The translations under genes and the position numbers were made by a program. Shown here one piece after another: positions 21,840-31,554 of a stretch of 64,000 nt of DNA (positions are counted from its first letter, which is position 1; every line of letters begins with the position of its first letter). The stretch comes from Antedon bifida. Lineage: Eukaryota > Echinodermata > Crinoidea > Comatulida > Antedonidae. The notes beneath the pieces are model-generated. The model did no database searches. It saw only the letters and a list, made by a program, of their open reading frames with translations, and had not been told where the DNA came from. The stretch is from the NCBI GenBank assembly GCA_963402885.1, contig OY727099.1, positions 17,751,001-17,815,000 on the forward strand, read 5' to 3'.

Positions 21840-23230
21840 CTAAAAACAACAATTTCAATATATCATTATAAACGTGTTATGACTACAAGGAAAAGCAATT
21901 GGCTTATAAGTAATTAAAAAAAAAACTAATTAAACATTTTTCCAGTTTTTTAAAACGGAAAAATGATATTCATTTCCATCTTCCGTTGGTTACCATTTTA
22001 CACTAGTAGTTATACATAATTTAATACAATTAACTATCATAATACACGCCCTATAACAATTATTTCCATTTATGTATTTTAATTTAATGACTGTTTGATA
22101 ATTGATTTAATAAACTCTAGGTGGAGTTCATCAAACTATGGTGCCATTCGTGTTGATGATCATCATGTCTGTTATAAATAATTCCGATAACATGAATTAA
22201 TTATTAATTCACTAATGAAATTATGGAAAATAATGAATATTTGTGAGACTGTTTTTTCGGTAAATTGAAACTACTGAATGTATGACCTTAAATATATTGT
22301 ATGAACTCCTAATCGTAATTGTGTAATAATCCTATACCTTTTACTTTTACAACAAACTGATAATTATTTTGATTGTTATGTGAAATTGTTGTGACATAAC
22401 GTAATTTATTACGTGACGACAATTTGTTTGTATACACGTTAATAACTTTTGAAGACAATCAAAATGGAACGAACCCACAGAAGACAGAAAAGTTCAATAA
22501 TAACGTCTCCATTATATTGAAATTTATCATTAGGCCTATGGTTTTTTTTTTATGTTAGTGAATACAGTTACAGAAACTTCATATTCCCTTTACCAGGCTG
22601 TTGTAGTGATATATCTTTAGAAAAGGACGAAACAGACCTAAATAATATTTTACTTGGAACCCTACTCCACACTACCGACACACTGAAATTTTTAGAGTAA
22701 GAATTAGGCCTACGTACAGCTGTACTTTGTCTTTTAGACAAATATCACAAACGTACTAATAACCCGGATAACATTGTATATTTGGAGAGTTACAGATTTG
22801 TTAGTTCCAAAACAATGAGTTAAACTTGAAACGTACGTGCTGCAGCATGATGCTCCCGCGCCAGATTTGGAACAATAACATTCTCTGCAATACTTCTCAT
22901 ACCTTTCAGTCCATCGTCTGCCCGGTTTGTAACGTTTGCCAAGGTTATCCACACATTTTGCTTTAAATGAATTATAGTAGGTCTGAATTTGTTTATTATG
23001 ACAACAATAATTATGTTCTTATTTTAATGACTTCAACAACTTATAATGTAATCGCTCCCATAAAAAGCAGTCATGTGACCAGTTATATTTAAAAGTTAAA
23101 AGTTAATCCTTCAACTGACAGGCAGTTGTAATCTAGTTCCCCTGAAGAAACACTTACTTTGATAGCTGCAACTGGCATCGATGGCGTAAATCAATGCAAA
23201 GAACACAATCGCGGTTAGGTACAGCTTCAT
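21710..23230 (-). CDS. MSMB-like: Beta-microseminoprotein (PSP94)-like secreted protein, gene B
   Basis: Three minus-strand coding exons (23230-23158, 22960-22837, 21839-21710) splice in phases 1 and 2 to give 108 residues. Exon 1 is a signal peptide (MKLYLTAIVFFALIYAIDA, then SCSYQ). Exon 2 carries KCVDNLGKRY, a GRRW turn, YCRECYC and SCCS. Exon 3 carries YPEHCVDIFDNQNCVHHVV and SDPCKPC, ending AVGK. Layout, splice phases and 11 cysteine positions match gene A, so the two are tandem duplicates. Exon 3 is the best conserved part (HHxVExSDPCKxCxGP). Exon 2 has diverged most, with several basic residues. The protein is probably secreted and disulfide-bonded; its partner is unknown. Confidence 0.9.
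22837..22960 (-). CDS. MSMB-like: Gene B coding exon 2
   Basis: Acceptor TTTAAAG, donor GTACGT. Phase 1 in, phase 2 out. It holds the CxxCxC and CC cluster. Confidence 0.88.
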
Positions 23231-23257
23231 GTTGGTCTTCTCCGTTTGACCTATGTA
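23158..23257 (-). CDS. MSMB-like: Gene B first coding exon (signal peptide)
   Basis: ATG at 23230-23228, donor GTAAGT. It is preceded by a 27-nt 5' UTR after the acceptor ATTTCAATACAG. It encodes a clear hydrophobic leader. Confidence 0.88.
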
Positions 23258-23814
23258 CTGTATTGAAATAGTGTTTTAAATAATCATAGGAGGCTCCAGA
23301 AAGTAGACATACGATAGATTTATACAAACAAGATTTATTTATAGAACTGAAAAACATTTTTCAGGTGCATCGTAATGGAAATTATGTTGAAGATGAAAAT
23401 GTTAATGTTATCCTGTTATTTATAAGATCCGTTTTTATTTATTTAATTTATTCATCCAATAAAAATAAAAATGCTAAAAATACAGATTTTAAAACATTCA
23501 AATGAAAAATAAGACAATAATAAAAGGCTTGTACAAGGTTGATGATGAAGAGCAAAAACTTAATACAGAGTATATACAGTTCAATTTCATTCATATTTTA
23601 AAACAAGGTTTCGGCAGAAAATGAAACCATTGGAGTTCAAGATGTGTAATTAGGATTAAATGCAAATGCAACTAGGCCTAAATGTTTTAATATATAAATG
23701 GAATAAACATTTTTAATATAGTAATTGTTTCAGAAACTAGAAAGTGGAAAAAGCAAAACTAGTCTGTAAAATGTAGTAGTATTATATTTATTACTATATT
23801 ACCATCGGTAAACA

Positions 23815-24540
23815 TTTTTAGTCGCGTAGACGCGACTCTATAGTTCACTATGTCGGTCGGTCGGTCTGTCGGTCTGTCTGTCTGTCGGTCCGGTATCACT
23901 ATGCGTTTTATCGCTTTCTGACCTTATCTTGATATCAGTTTAATCTAGCTAAGTCAATTTTTCACAGTATATTCCTTATGGCCAGGAATCGATGTGGTTA
24001 TGTTTTCACGGTGCGCAATAAAAAATTACGCGGTCTACGCACGATTTAACGAAATCACGTTTGTAATCATATCTTCACAACCATGAATCACAATTAAATA
24101 AAATTTGGTACTCATAAATTTCAGGGCATAAATCATCATATGGCAATACAATTACGTGCGTAGCGCATGTAACGCACGCGTACGCGCGCTTAAAATTTTC
24201 AAAATTTATTTTCGATGAAATAAGAGTACGTTTCAGGCAATTTTAAGCGTTTACAAAATTGCCATGATTGCGCAGATTTTTACGCGCGCCCTGCGCGTTA
24301 AATGTTATTGCGCACTCTTTTTGCCCGATTTCTGTTTTCTTGACTTACTTTTCAACTCGAAATTACGTTATACGAGCACGTCAAAAGTGACAGGCTACGC
24401 ACGTGTTCAGTAATTTTGGTCAGTTGGTAGGTTGGTCGGTCGGTCTGTCTGTCGGTCTGTCGGTCTGTCTGTCGGTCTGTCGGTCCGGTATCACTGTACA
24501 TTGTAGCACGCGACTTAATGGCTGTTGGCCTTGTTTAAAG
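23815..24540 (+). repeat. Repeat family T, longest copy
   Basis: Begins TTTTTAGTCGCGTAGACGCGACTC, runs through a TCGG/TCTG microsatellite, the 400-bp body (CTTGATATCAGTTT to GCCCGATTTCTG), and a second TCGG/TCTG run at 24420-24485. It ends GCACGCGACTTAATGGC. The two microsatellite runs bracket the body, which suggests this is the complete unit. It lies in gene B's first intron. Confidence 0.8.
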
Positions 24541-24828
24541 AGGGAATCAGTTTTTGCAATTAATTTATTCTATTTTGAATAGAAACCGAAACATTTTTAC
24601 TAATAAAACTTTCGTTAGTTTTTAAACTATTCTTTGTGGACTTCGTCCCTTTGGTTCAATTATTAAAGCATTTAGTTCCAGGTTATATTTTTATATTTAT
24701 TTTATTACGTTCATTAAAAGCGGGATTATACTTTATTTTCCACATAATAGAGACACCCGATGTTTTTCCTAAGTTTATTAGTTAAAACTTCGAAGAAACA
24801 AAAAACACAATAACACGTTCAAACTTAC

Positions 24829-24858
24829 CTTGGTCCTCTGCGATACTGATCTCAAACT
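24829..24858 (-). other. Gene B non-coding first exon
   Basis: Bounded upstream by an initiator TCAGTT (start at 24858) and downstream by a GTAAGTTT donor (24828-24821). It would splice to the acceptor at 23258. It contains no ATG. Confidence 0.6.
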
Positions 24859-24893
24859 GAATATTACGCTCATCGAGTAGGCCATATATATGG
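24858..24893 (-). promoter_or_regulatory. Gene B core promoter: TATA box and initiator
   Basis: TATATATG (24890-24883, minus strand) is 32 nt upstream of the A of a TCAGTT initiator at 24858. This is the classic spacing, and a good splice donor follows 30 nt later. Confidence 0.65.
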
Positions 24894-24899
24894 ACAAGT

Positions 24900-25770
24900 A
24901 GGCTGTCGAGACACGTCTGTATTGGCTAACAATGGCCGTTACCACTTGACAAACCATTAAGATTTGCTTAAGCAATTCAAGGTGGTGACAAGGGACATAA
25001 TCACAAAAATACCACATCTCAATATTATGTGAATGATGCTACTTGTCACTGTTGGGTATGTGTCATCAATTTGTTAATTTGCTATACAGCTGTTTAGTGT
25101 AATTTAAATAAATGAAATAGAATAAATATTAAAATAAAAACCGAATGCGAAAACCCGAAAAAAAAAACGCAAGCAAAATGTAATTAATACTTATTATTGT
25201 AGTATCTCAACTTTTCTTTATTTATCCAAATGAGACAAAATAGCGACAATGTATAACTCATTCGTTTAACTGTCTGCTAGCTAAAACATGTCTCCAACAT
25301 GGGTAACTGTTTATGCCTCCTGTGATATGGATAGGCCCAAGCTGTAATTTTTGTTTTTGAATTTTGTAAAGTTTTAACAGTATTTTACAGGGCCTATGTC
25401 GTTTTTGAAATCTGCATTTTTAATATTATTTTTAACATTATTTTAACATAGACCTCTAAATAGTATTTTAGAATTGCCTTACAATGTGATGTATTTTACT
25501 TTTTTTATTGTCTAAATTATGTAAAGCAAAATTAATTTCCATTTTAAAGTGGACCAATAACATTTCTTGAATCTTGAAGCCTATTTTTCACTAGGCGAAT
25601 TATGTTGGCGTGTATCGAAAGCGTTAGCTTATGTGCATGCGTATTCATGTTTCACAATGTTTGCGAAAAATCGCAACACTCAGAGCTCAGGTAATTAGCT
25701 ATGTTCATGAGAACTCAGCTCTTCAACAGACATATGCTATGAACACGATAATCGCAGCTATTTGCTTTTT
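24900..25770. other. Intergenic DNA, gene B upstream region
   Basis: AT-rich with no recognised gene or repeat. Confidence 0.4.
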
Positions 25771-25774
25771 GTAC

Positions 25775-26115
25775 AGGGGCGGTCGCAGGACTATTTTAAG
25801 GGGGTTGCCCAAGAGTGCAGGGCAATAATAGAAACCAAGTATTTGCGCCACAGGCCTCCCATGGTGACGCGAATTTTGTTAAATGACACCTCTAGGTGGC
25901 TGGAAATGGTACACTCGCACGTAAAATTCACGAGAAAATGGCACCTCTAGTTCGCCGGAAATGACACTCTAATATCTATCAGCAGTATTTATCGCGCCGG
26001 TAAAACAAATGCGACTAAGGATAACATTTTTTTGCGTTCAATACGAACGTCAGAGGAAGTCCCCTTACTTCCGGTAAGGTAATATTATTCTAGCAATTAT
26101 AATCAATTTTAATAC
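25775..26115 (+). repeat. Dispersed repeat family R, copy 1
   Basis: Starts GCGGTCGCAGGACTATTTTAA and shares CCTCTAGTTCGCCGGAAATG, GATAACATTTTTTTGCGTT and AGGAAGTCCCC with the inverted copy at 50480-50862. Non-coding, MITE-like. Confidence 0.75.
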
Positions 26116-27040
26116 AAATTAATTACTAGGCCTATTATCAATTAATAATTTTAAAAATTCAGACAAAAAATGTGAAGCTGCTGCTATAAATATATTGAGT
26201 AAAACGTTGAATTGTATTATTTTGAAATAAATGCTAAATAAGTCAGTAAAACCACAATTTCCAAATTCATTTTCATTTATCCACTATACTGTACAACTGT
26301 TATTTCAAAGTTCGGAACGTTCGTAATTACTACGGAAATTCGGCCTAATTTTCCGGACGTAGAGAAATGAAAATAAATCCACTGACCGCCGTTAAATTGT
26401 GCGCGGTTAATTTTACTCTGCAGTCAGTCAATTTACATAATAGACTCTAATGGTTAATATATATTATGATGAAATGGGATCTAATTTAAATTTTAATTTA
26501 GTGGTAGAAAAAAACATTTAGTATGAAATTAAGGGTGTTGCCCGGGCAACTGGGGCAACACCCCTGTTGTAGTGGAAAGGGTAGCAAATCCAATAATCTA
26601 TACCTGTATATATAAAAGGCAAACACATAACGTTTGTCCACTGAACGCCGCTATTCGACATCCACCTAGCATCCATATTGCTACGGAGATTGTCATGGGC
26701 TATAAACAAAAAAATAATAGGTTTATCATAACTCCAAATACAATTCCAATACCGACCGCCAGCATAGGCTTATTCTGTTTTCAAATAATATCCAGCGTAT
26801 TATTATTGTTTTGTAATCGTGTTTCACTACTTTTAAAGTAAAATGAAACGTGATTACAAAACAATAGTATTTATACGTTTGAACGCAAGTAGACCTACTT
26901 TACGGCTATTCGCCGAATATTACATTTTCAGTGTATTACTGTACAGAATTGTTATAACCTTATAGTATTATTATCACAGTTCGGCCGCCAAGGGGTTTAT
27001 TATAACCTTGCAATGTTTTCTATTGGGTGAGTATTGATTG
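26115..27040. other. Intergenic DNA with a short hairpin
   Basis: GGGTGTTGCCC/GGGGCAACACCC (about 26532-26563) forms a strong hairpin. Otherwise AT-rich and unassigned. Confidence 0.4.
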
Positions 27041-28005
27041 TAACACAAATTTGGGGTCCGCCATTTTGAAATCCAAAATGTTAGTTATACCAATATGTTT
27101 GGTGACCCTATTACCATATAATTTGCACCTAAAATCAGAACTCTGTGTACCTTTTTAGCAGAGATATACCTGAAAAGTGAAAATTTGGGGTCCGCCATTT
27201 TGAAATTCAAAATGGCCGCCATGCAATCAAAGTGTTAGTTAGATACCAATATGTTTGGTGACCCCATTACCATATAATTTGCACCTAAAATCCGAACTCT
27301 AGGTGCCTTTTTAGCAGAGATATACCTGAAAAGTGAAAATTTGAAGTCCGCCATTTTGAATTCCAACATGGCCGCCATGCAATCAAAATGTTATTTAAAT
27401 ACCAATATGTTTGGTGACCCATTACCATATAATTTGCACCTAAAATCAGAACTCTGTGTACCTTTTTAGCAGAGATATACCTGAAAAGTGAAAATTTGGG
27501 GTCCGCCATTTTGAAATCCAAAATGGCCACCATACAATCAAAATGTTAGTTATACCAATATGTTTGGTGACCCCATTACCATATAATTTGCACCTAAAAT
27601 CCGAACTCTAGGTGCCTTTTTAGCAGAGATATACCTGAAAAGTGAAAATTTGAAGTCCGCCATTTTGAATTCCAACATGGCCGCCATGCAATCAAAATGT
27701 TATTTAAATACCAATATGTTTAGTGACCCCATTACCATATAATTTGCACCTAAATTCAGAACTCTATGTGCCTTTTTAACAGATATATACCTGAAAAGTG
27801 AAAATTTTAAGTCCGCCATTTTGAAATCCAACATGGCCGCCATGCAATCAAAATGTTAGTTATACCGTACCAATATGTTTGGTGACCCCACTACCATATA
27901 ATTTGCACCTAAAATCAGAACTCTAGGTGCCTTTTTAGCAGGATATACCTGAAAAGTAAAAATTTGGGGTCCGCCATTTTGAAATCCAAAATGGCGGCTT
28001 TCCCC
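27040..28005. repeat. 155-bp satellite array, about six units
   Basis: The anchor ATTTGCACCT recurs at 27121, 27277, 27432, 27586, 27742 and 27901 (spacing 154-159). Each unit contains the dyad CCGCCATTTTGAA-WTCCAAAATGG, followed by CCGCCATGCAATCAAAATGTTA. Open frames across it (minus strand) are by-products of the unit length being close to a multiple of three. Confidence 0.92.
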
Positions 28006-28149
28006 TGACCAAATTTTGTGCAACCCTTCCATTTCATGTTTTTGACACCCTAATGAATAACTGTGCAAAGTTTCAAAATGTTATCACAATTTGAAGGATT
28101 CGCCTAAAATATGCACCTTAACATGCCTACTATTATAAGCTCGGCGGTG

Positions 28150-30795
28150 TAAAAGGGGTATAAGTTTTGCAGCACAACTTGACAACTACCACCCGGACAA
28201 CTACCACCCGGACAATAACCCCCTGGACAATCACCCTCCTAGGACAACTACCCCTCGGACAACTACCCTCTTAGGACAACTACCCTCTAGGACAACTACC
28301 CTCTAGGACAACTACCCCTTAGGACAACTACCCTCTAGGACAATTACCGCCTAGGACAATTAACCCCTAGGAAAACTACCCTCTAGCCACCCACTAGTAA
28401 AATTACAATTGGCCCATAGGACAACTACAGCTTTGGACAACTACGATTGGTAACCGAATTAACAATCTGCTTCTTTTGGTGCCAATTGTATTGTGTGTGG
28501 AGAGGGGACTACGAGGGCGTTGTACCACACTATACATTTAAACGTATTTGAAATTAATAAAATATCGACGTATGTACCTAAGATTTGTATTCTATTTTGT
28601 AATAAGTGTAGCGATATTTATTTTTTAAAAACTTCTAGGACAAACTATGAAAAACCATTTCCTCAATTGGCGCAGTTAACTATGTTTTCATATTAGGAAC
28701 TTAGACTAAGAAATGTATGAACCTGTCAAACCGGGGAGAGAGAGATTGATTTTCAAATCGTCTAATGTAATCAATTGATTAATAGTGTTTTTTTTAAAAT
28801 TTAATCTAAAGTAAAATTAGGAGGTTCTTTGCTGTAGAACTGTTATTGACTTTTCCAGTACTTTCAATTGTATCCAGCATCACATACTTATCGATAAATT
28901 GTATAATATCGATAAATTGTATAAATTAAATGTCAACACTAAAATGTTGTTATGGCTTATCAGTTACCTTAGGGAACGATCACAGTATGTTAAGATCGGA
29001 GATGCACAATCTAGTGTATGCAAAGTTAGCACAGGCGCCCCACAAGGCTGTGTATTATCCTCCATTTTATGTACACTCTATACGAGTATAGAAGACCCTA
29101 ATTGCTCCATCATCAAGTATGCAGATGATACTGTAATAACAGGTTTCATGTCAGACAAACCTAACGGTTACTTCGATGAAGTAAATATATTTGCAAAATG
29201 GTGTGGCGATAATTACTTAGAGCTCAATATTAAGAAAACTAAAGAATTAATTATTGATTTCAGAATTAAAGAACCTCAAATTGAACCACTTATAACCGAC
29301 GGAGCTGTTGTTGAACAAGTATACAAATATAAATATTTAGGAACCATGATTGATGAGAAACTTACCTGGACAGACCAGGCTGCCATAATGTTATGGAAAT
29401 GTATGATAATCGAATGGAACAGAAATGAATTGCAATTATGAACGATGACACTCGTCATCCACTCCGTACATCCTTCGTGTTTAATCGTATGGGTGTAGAC
29501 TAAGAGTACCATCAAGGTTACGGACAGCTCGGTACCGACTGTCGTTTGTCCCACAATGCATATTTAAATATAATACAACAAACACAATTAGTTGTATTTT
29601 CAAACACCTGGGAACGCCTGATTGCATTTATCCTTTGTACATATTTTATTGTTCTGTGTATTTTACTTCGTGTTTTAACATTTTACTGATTTTATTCTAT
29701 TTTTATATTATGCTGCCATGAGAAAAACCAATTTCAAATCGTTCATTGACGAACTATTTGACAATAAAGTTATCTTGTATCTTGAAGAATACGAATAGGA
29801 ATAAAATGAAATAAGTATAAATGTTTAAGTCATAAACACATCATGGATAGGCCTATAATTATTATTTAGGTTCTAAAAACGTTTATTGTCCTATTTTCTC
29901 AGGAGTGGGGAGAAAATGTAAAAAACAAATCAATTAAAGTTCTTCTATGAAGTAGTAACAGCCAAACCAATATTCCATTATTACTGGACTTGTAGTAGGA
30001 AACGTATAATGTCATTAAACAGCATGACATAAGCTCTTACGGTAAAACATTTGTTTTGAAAAAGAAAAGAGAGAACAAAATCGGGCCAATTTTATCGATA
30101 TTAAGGGGCTGCTCCAGTCCCACTATCATACAACTACCCTCTAGTCCAACTGCTATGCCCCTAGGACAACTAACCCTCTAGAGAACCACATCTATACACC
30201 TTAGGTTATAATTACGATCTTGTAAACTTCAAAACATAGGGAGAGAGATTGATCTTAAATGAAAGACTGTTTGATTGACTGGTGCAGCTAGGTAAACTGT
30301 ATGTTCCTAGATTTATATACGGCATCTTCATGTCACACAAGAATAAAATAAGCCCACCCCTTTATTTTTCAAGATTGGAATACGTTTTAATAATTTGATC
30401 GATTCTCGTTTAATGTAAAAATAACTGCTGACGATATGCATATTAAACAATTCAAAAGCTTCCATTTAAGGTCAATCTCTCTCCACGTTTTGAAGTTCAG
30501 TAAGTTACAAGATCGTAATTATAACCTAAAGGTGTGTCATTATATAGGTGTGGTTGTTCATAGGGTGTTGTTGTCCTAGGGGCATAGCAGTTGGACTAGA
30601 GGGTAGTTGTCCTAGGAGGGTAGTTGTCCTAGGGGGTAGTTGTCCTAGGGGGTATAAGTTTTCCGGGTGGGAATTGTCCTAAGGGGGTAGTTGTCCTAGG
30701 GGGTAGTGTCTGGGTGGTAGTTGTCCTAGGGGGGTCATTGTCCGGGTGGTAGTTGTCCAGGGGGTAGTTGTCCGGATACGATTTTATACCTGAAA
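28150..30795. mobile_element. Foldback-like element with minisatellite arms
   Basis: The left arm (28175-28450) is about 16 tandem 15-17-bp units of the type GGACAACTACCCTCTA. The right arm (30560-30775) is the inverted array (TAGTTGTCCTAGGGGG). Both arms have the same outermost variant (GGACAACTACCACCCGG) and similar ends (GGTATAAG and TTATACC). An inner inverted pair (30115-30260 and 30465-30600) is nested inside. The interior carries a LINE RT fragment. Such arms are the hallmark of foldback transposons. No transposase is visible and no target duplication was identified. Confidence 0.65.
28840..29795 (+). pseudogene. LINE fragment: reverse transcriptase and 3' end
   Basis: Plus strand: VIDFSSTFNCIQ, then SYLRERSQYV, then STGAPQGCVLSSILCTLY, IKYADDTVITGF (catalytic DD), WCGDNYLELNIKKTKELII and YKYLGTMIDEKLTWT. 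After an internal deletion and frameshift the C-terminus follows (HPLRTSFVFNRMG, YRLSFVPQC). A 3' UTR ends CAATAAAGTTATCTTGTATCTTGAAG. It is 5'-truncated and is trapped between the foldback arms. Confidence 0.85.
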
Positions 30796-30799
30796 TAGT

Positions 30800-31170
30800 C
30801 CTATCCAACCGCCAGGCATTGATTTAGTACTAGTACTTATAATTTGTTAATATTAAGAATGTTGTTTCAGTGTTAATCAACAAATTATCGAATTATTTTA
30901 AAAATAAAAATATTTGTATTGATACCTATAAATTTATGTATCATAATAGTATGCTAGATGTTATAATAAATGGATATTTAATACAACTAAGAAACAATTT
31001 TGTACGAGGATGATACATACTGTTCTCAGTTATCAAAAAACGACTACACAATATATCTCGATATATTATTATTATATCAAAGAACTTATAATTCTTTGAT
31101 AATATTTTTTGATCTGTGTTTTAGCCAGTGATCTGTAATAGCCGAAGGCTGGATGGCAATCTTTTAATGT
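30800..31170. other. AT-rich DNA upstream of the MAO-proximal MITE
   Basis: Nothing recognised. It would be distal promoter DNA of the monoamine oxidase gene. Confidence 0.4.
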
Positions 31171-31179
31171 TATCGCAGT

Positions 31180-31394
31180 AAAGTGATTCTCCATGAAGAG
31201 GGAACCAACAAGATGGCGGCTGCAATCGACCAATCAGATATCGCAGTACGCACTACTACGCCTGTATTGAGCCTATCTGCGTGAGAACGATACGCAACGC
31301 AGCGCGTTAAGCGTATAGACGCGAACGCATTCGATATGGTCCTCGTATACAAGAAATCTTGTTGGTTCCCCCCCTCTGCTGTTGGAATCACTTT
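31180..31394. mobile_element. 215-bp MITE immediately upstream of MAO
   Basis: Terminal inverted repeats start AAAGTGATTC and end GAATCACTTT. With gaps they extend to about 37 bp through GAGGG...GGAACCAACAAGAT. CAGT flanks both sides (31176-31179, 31395-31398) as a probable 4-bp target duplication. The interior is CpG-rich and carries CAAGATGGCGGC (31209-31220, YY1-like) and a CCAAT box (31230-31234). It lies 114 bp from the MAO start codon. Confidence 0.82.
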
Positions 31395-31508
31395 CAGTCT
31401 GGAGTACGCCCTCTAGTGTTCTTATTACATCTCCCTGGTTTTAGCAAAGGTACTTTTTAGCCTTCTCATAAGTTGACCGATTAAGTTTGATCCGGGGTTT
31501 GATCACTG
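31395..31508 (+). promoter_or_regulatory. Probable MAO proximal promoter / 5' UTR
   Basis: The segment between the MITE and the ATG has no TATA box in the expected place and no upstream ATG. The transcription start cannot be fixed by eye. Confidence 0.4.
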
Positions 31509-31554
31509 ATGGCTCATCACAAAGACATTGTAGTGGTCGGAGGAGGAATAAGCG
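31509..31554 (+). CDS. MAO: MAO exon 1
   Basis: ATG in context TCACTGATGG. It encodes [15 protein letters not shown] plus one base of Gly; donor GTAAGT. It holds the first half of the FAD-binding Rossmann motif. Confidence 0.92.

Noticed and set aside
27285-28068. Minus-strand open frames of 70-82 codons
   Set aside because: They lie wholly in the 155-bp satellite and repeat the same peptide; no independent coding evidence.
28175-28450. CRISPR-like array (short repeats with short spacers)
   Set aside because: Units are contiguous 15-17-bp minisatellite variants without unique spacers, in eukaryotic DNA, and they pair with an inverted array at 30.6-30.8 kb.
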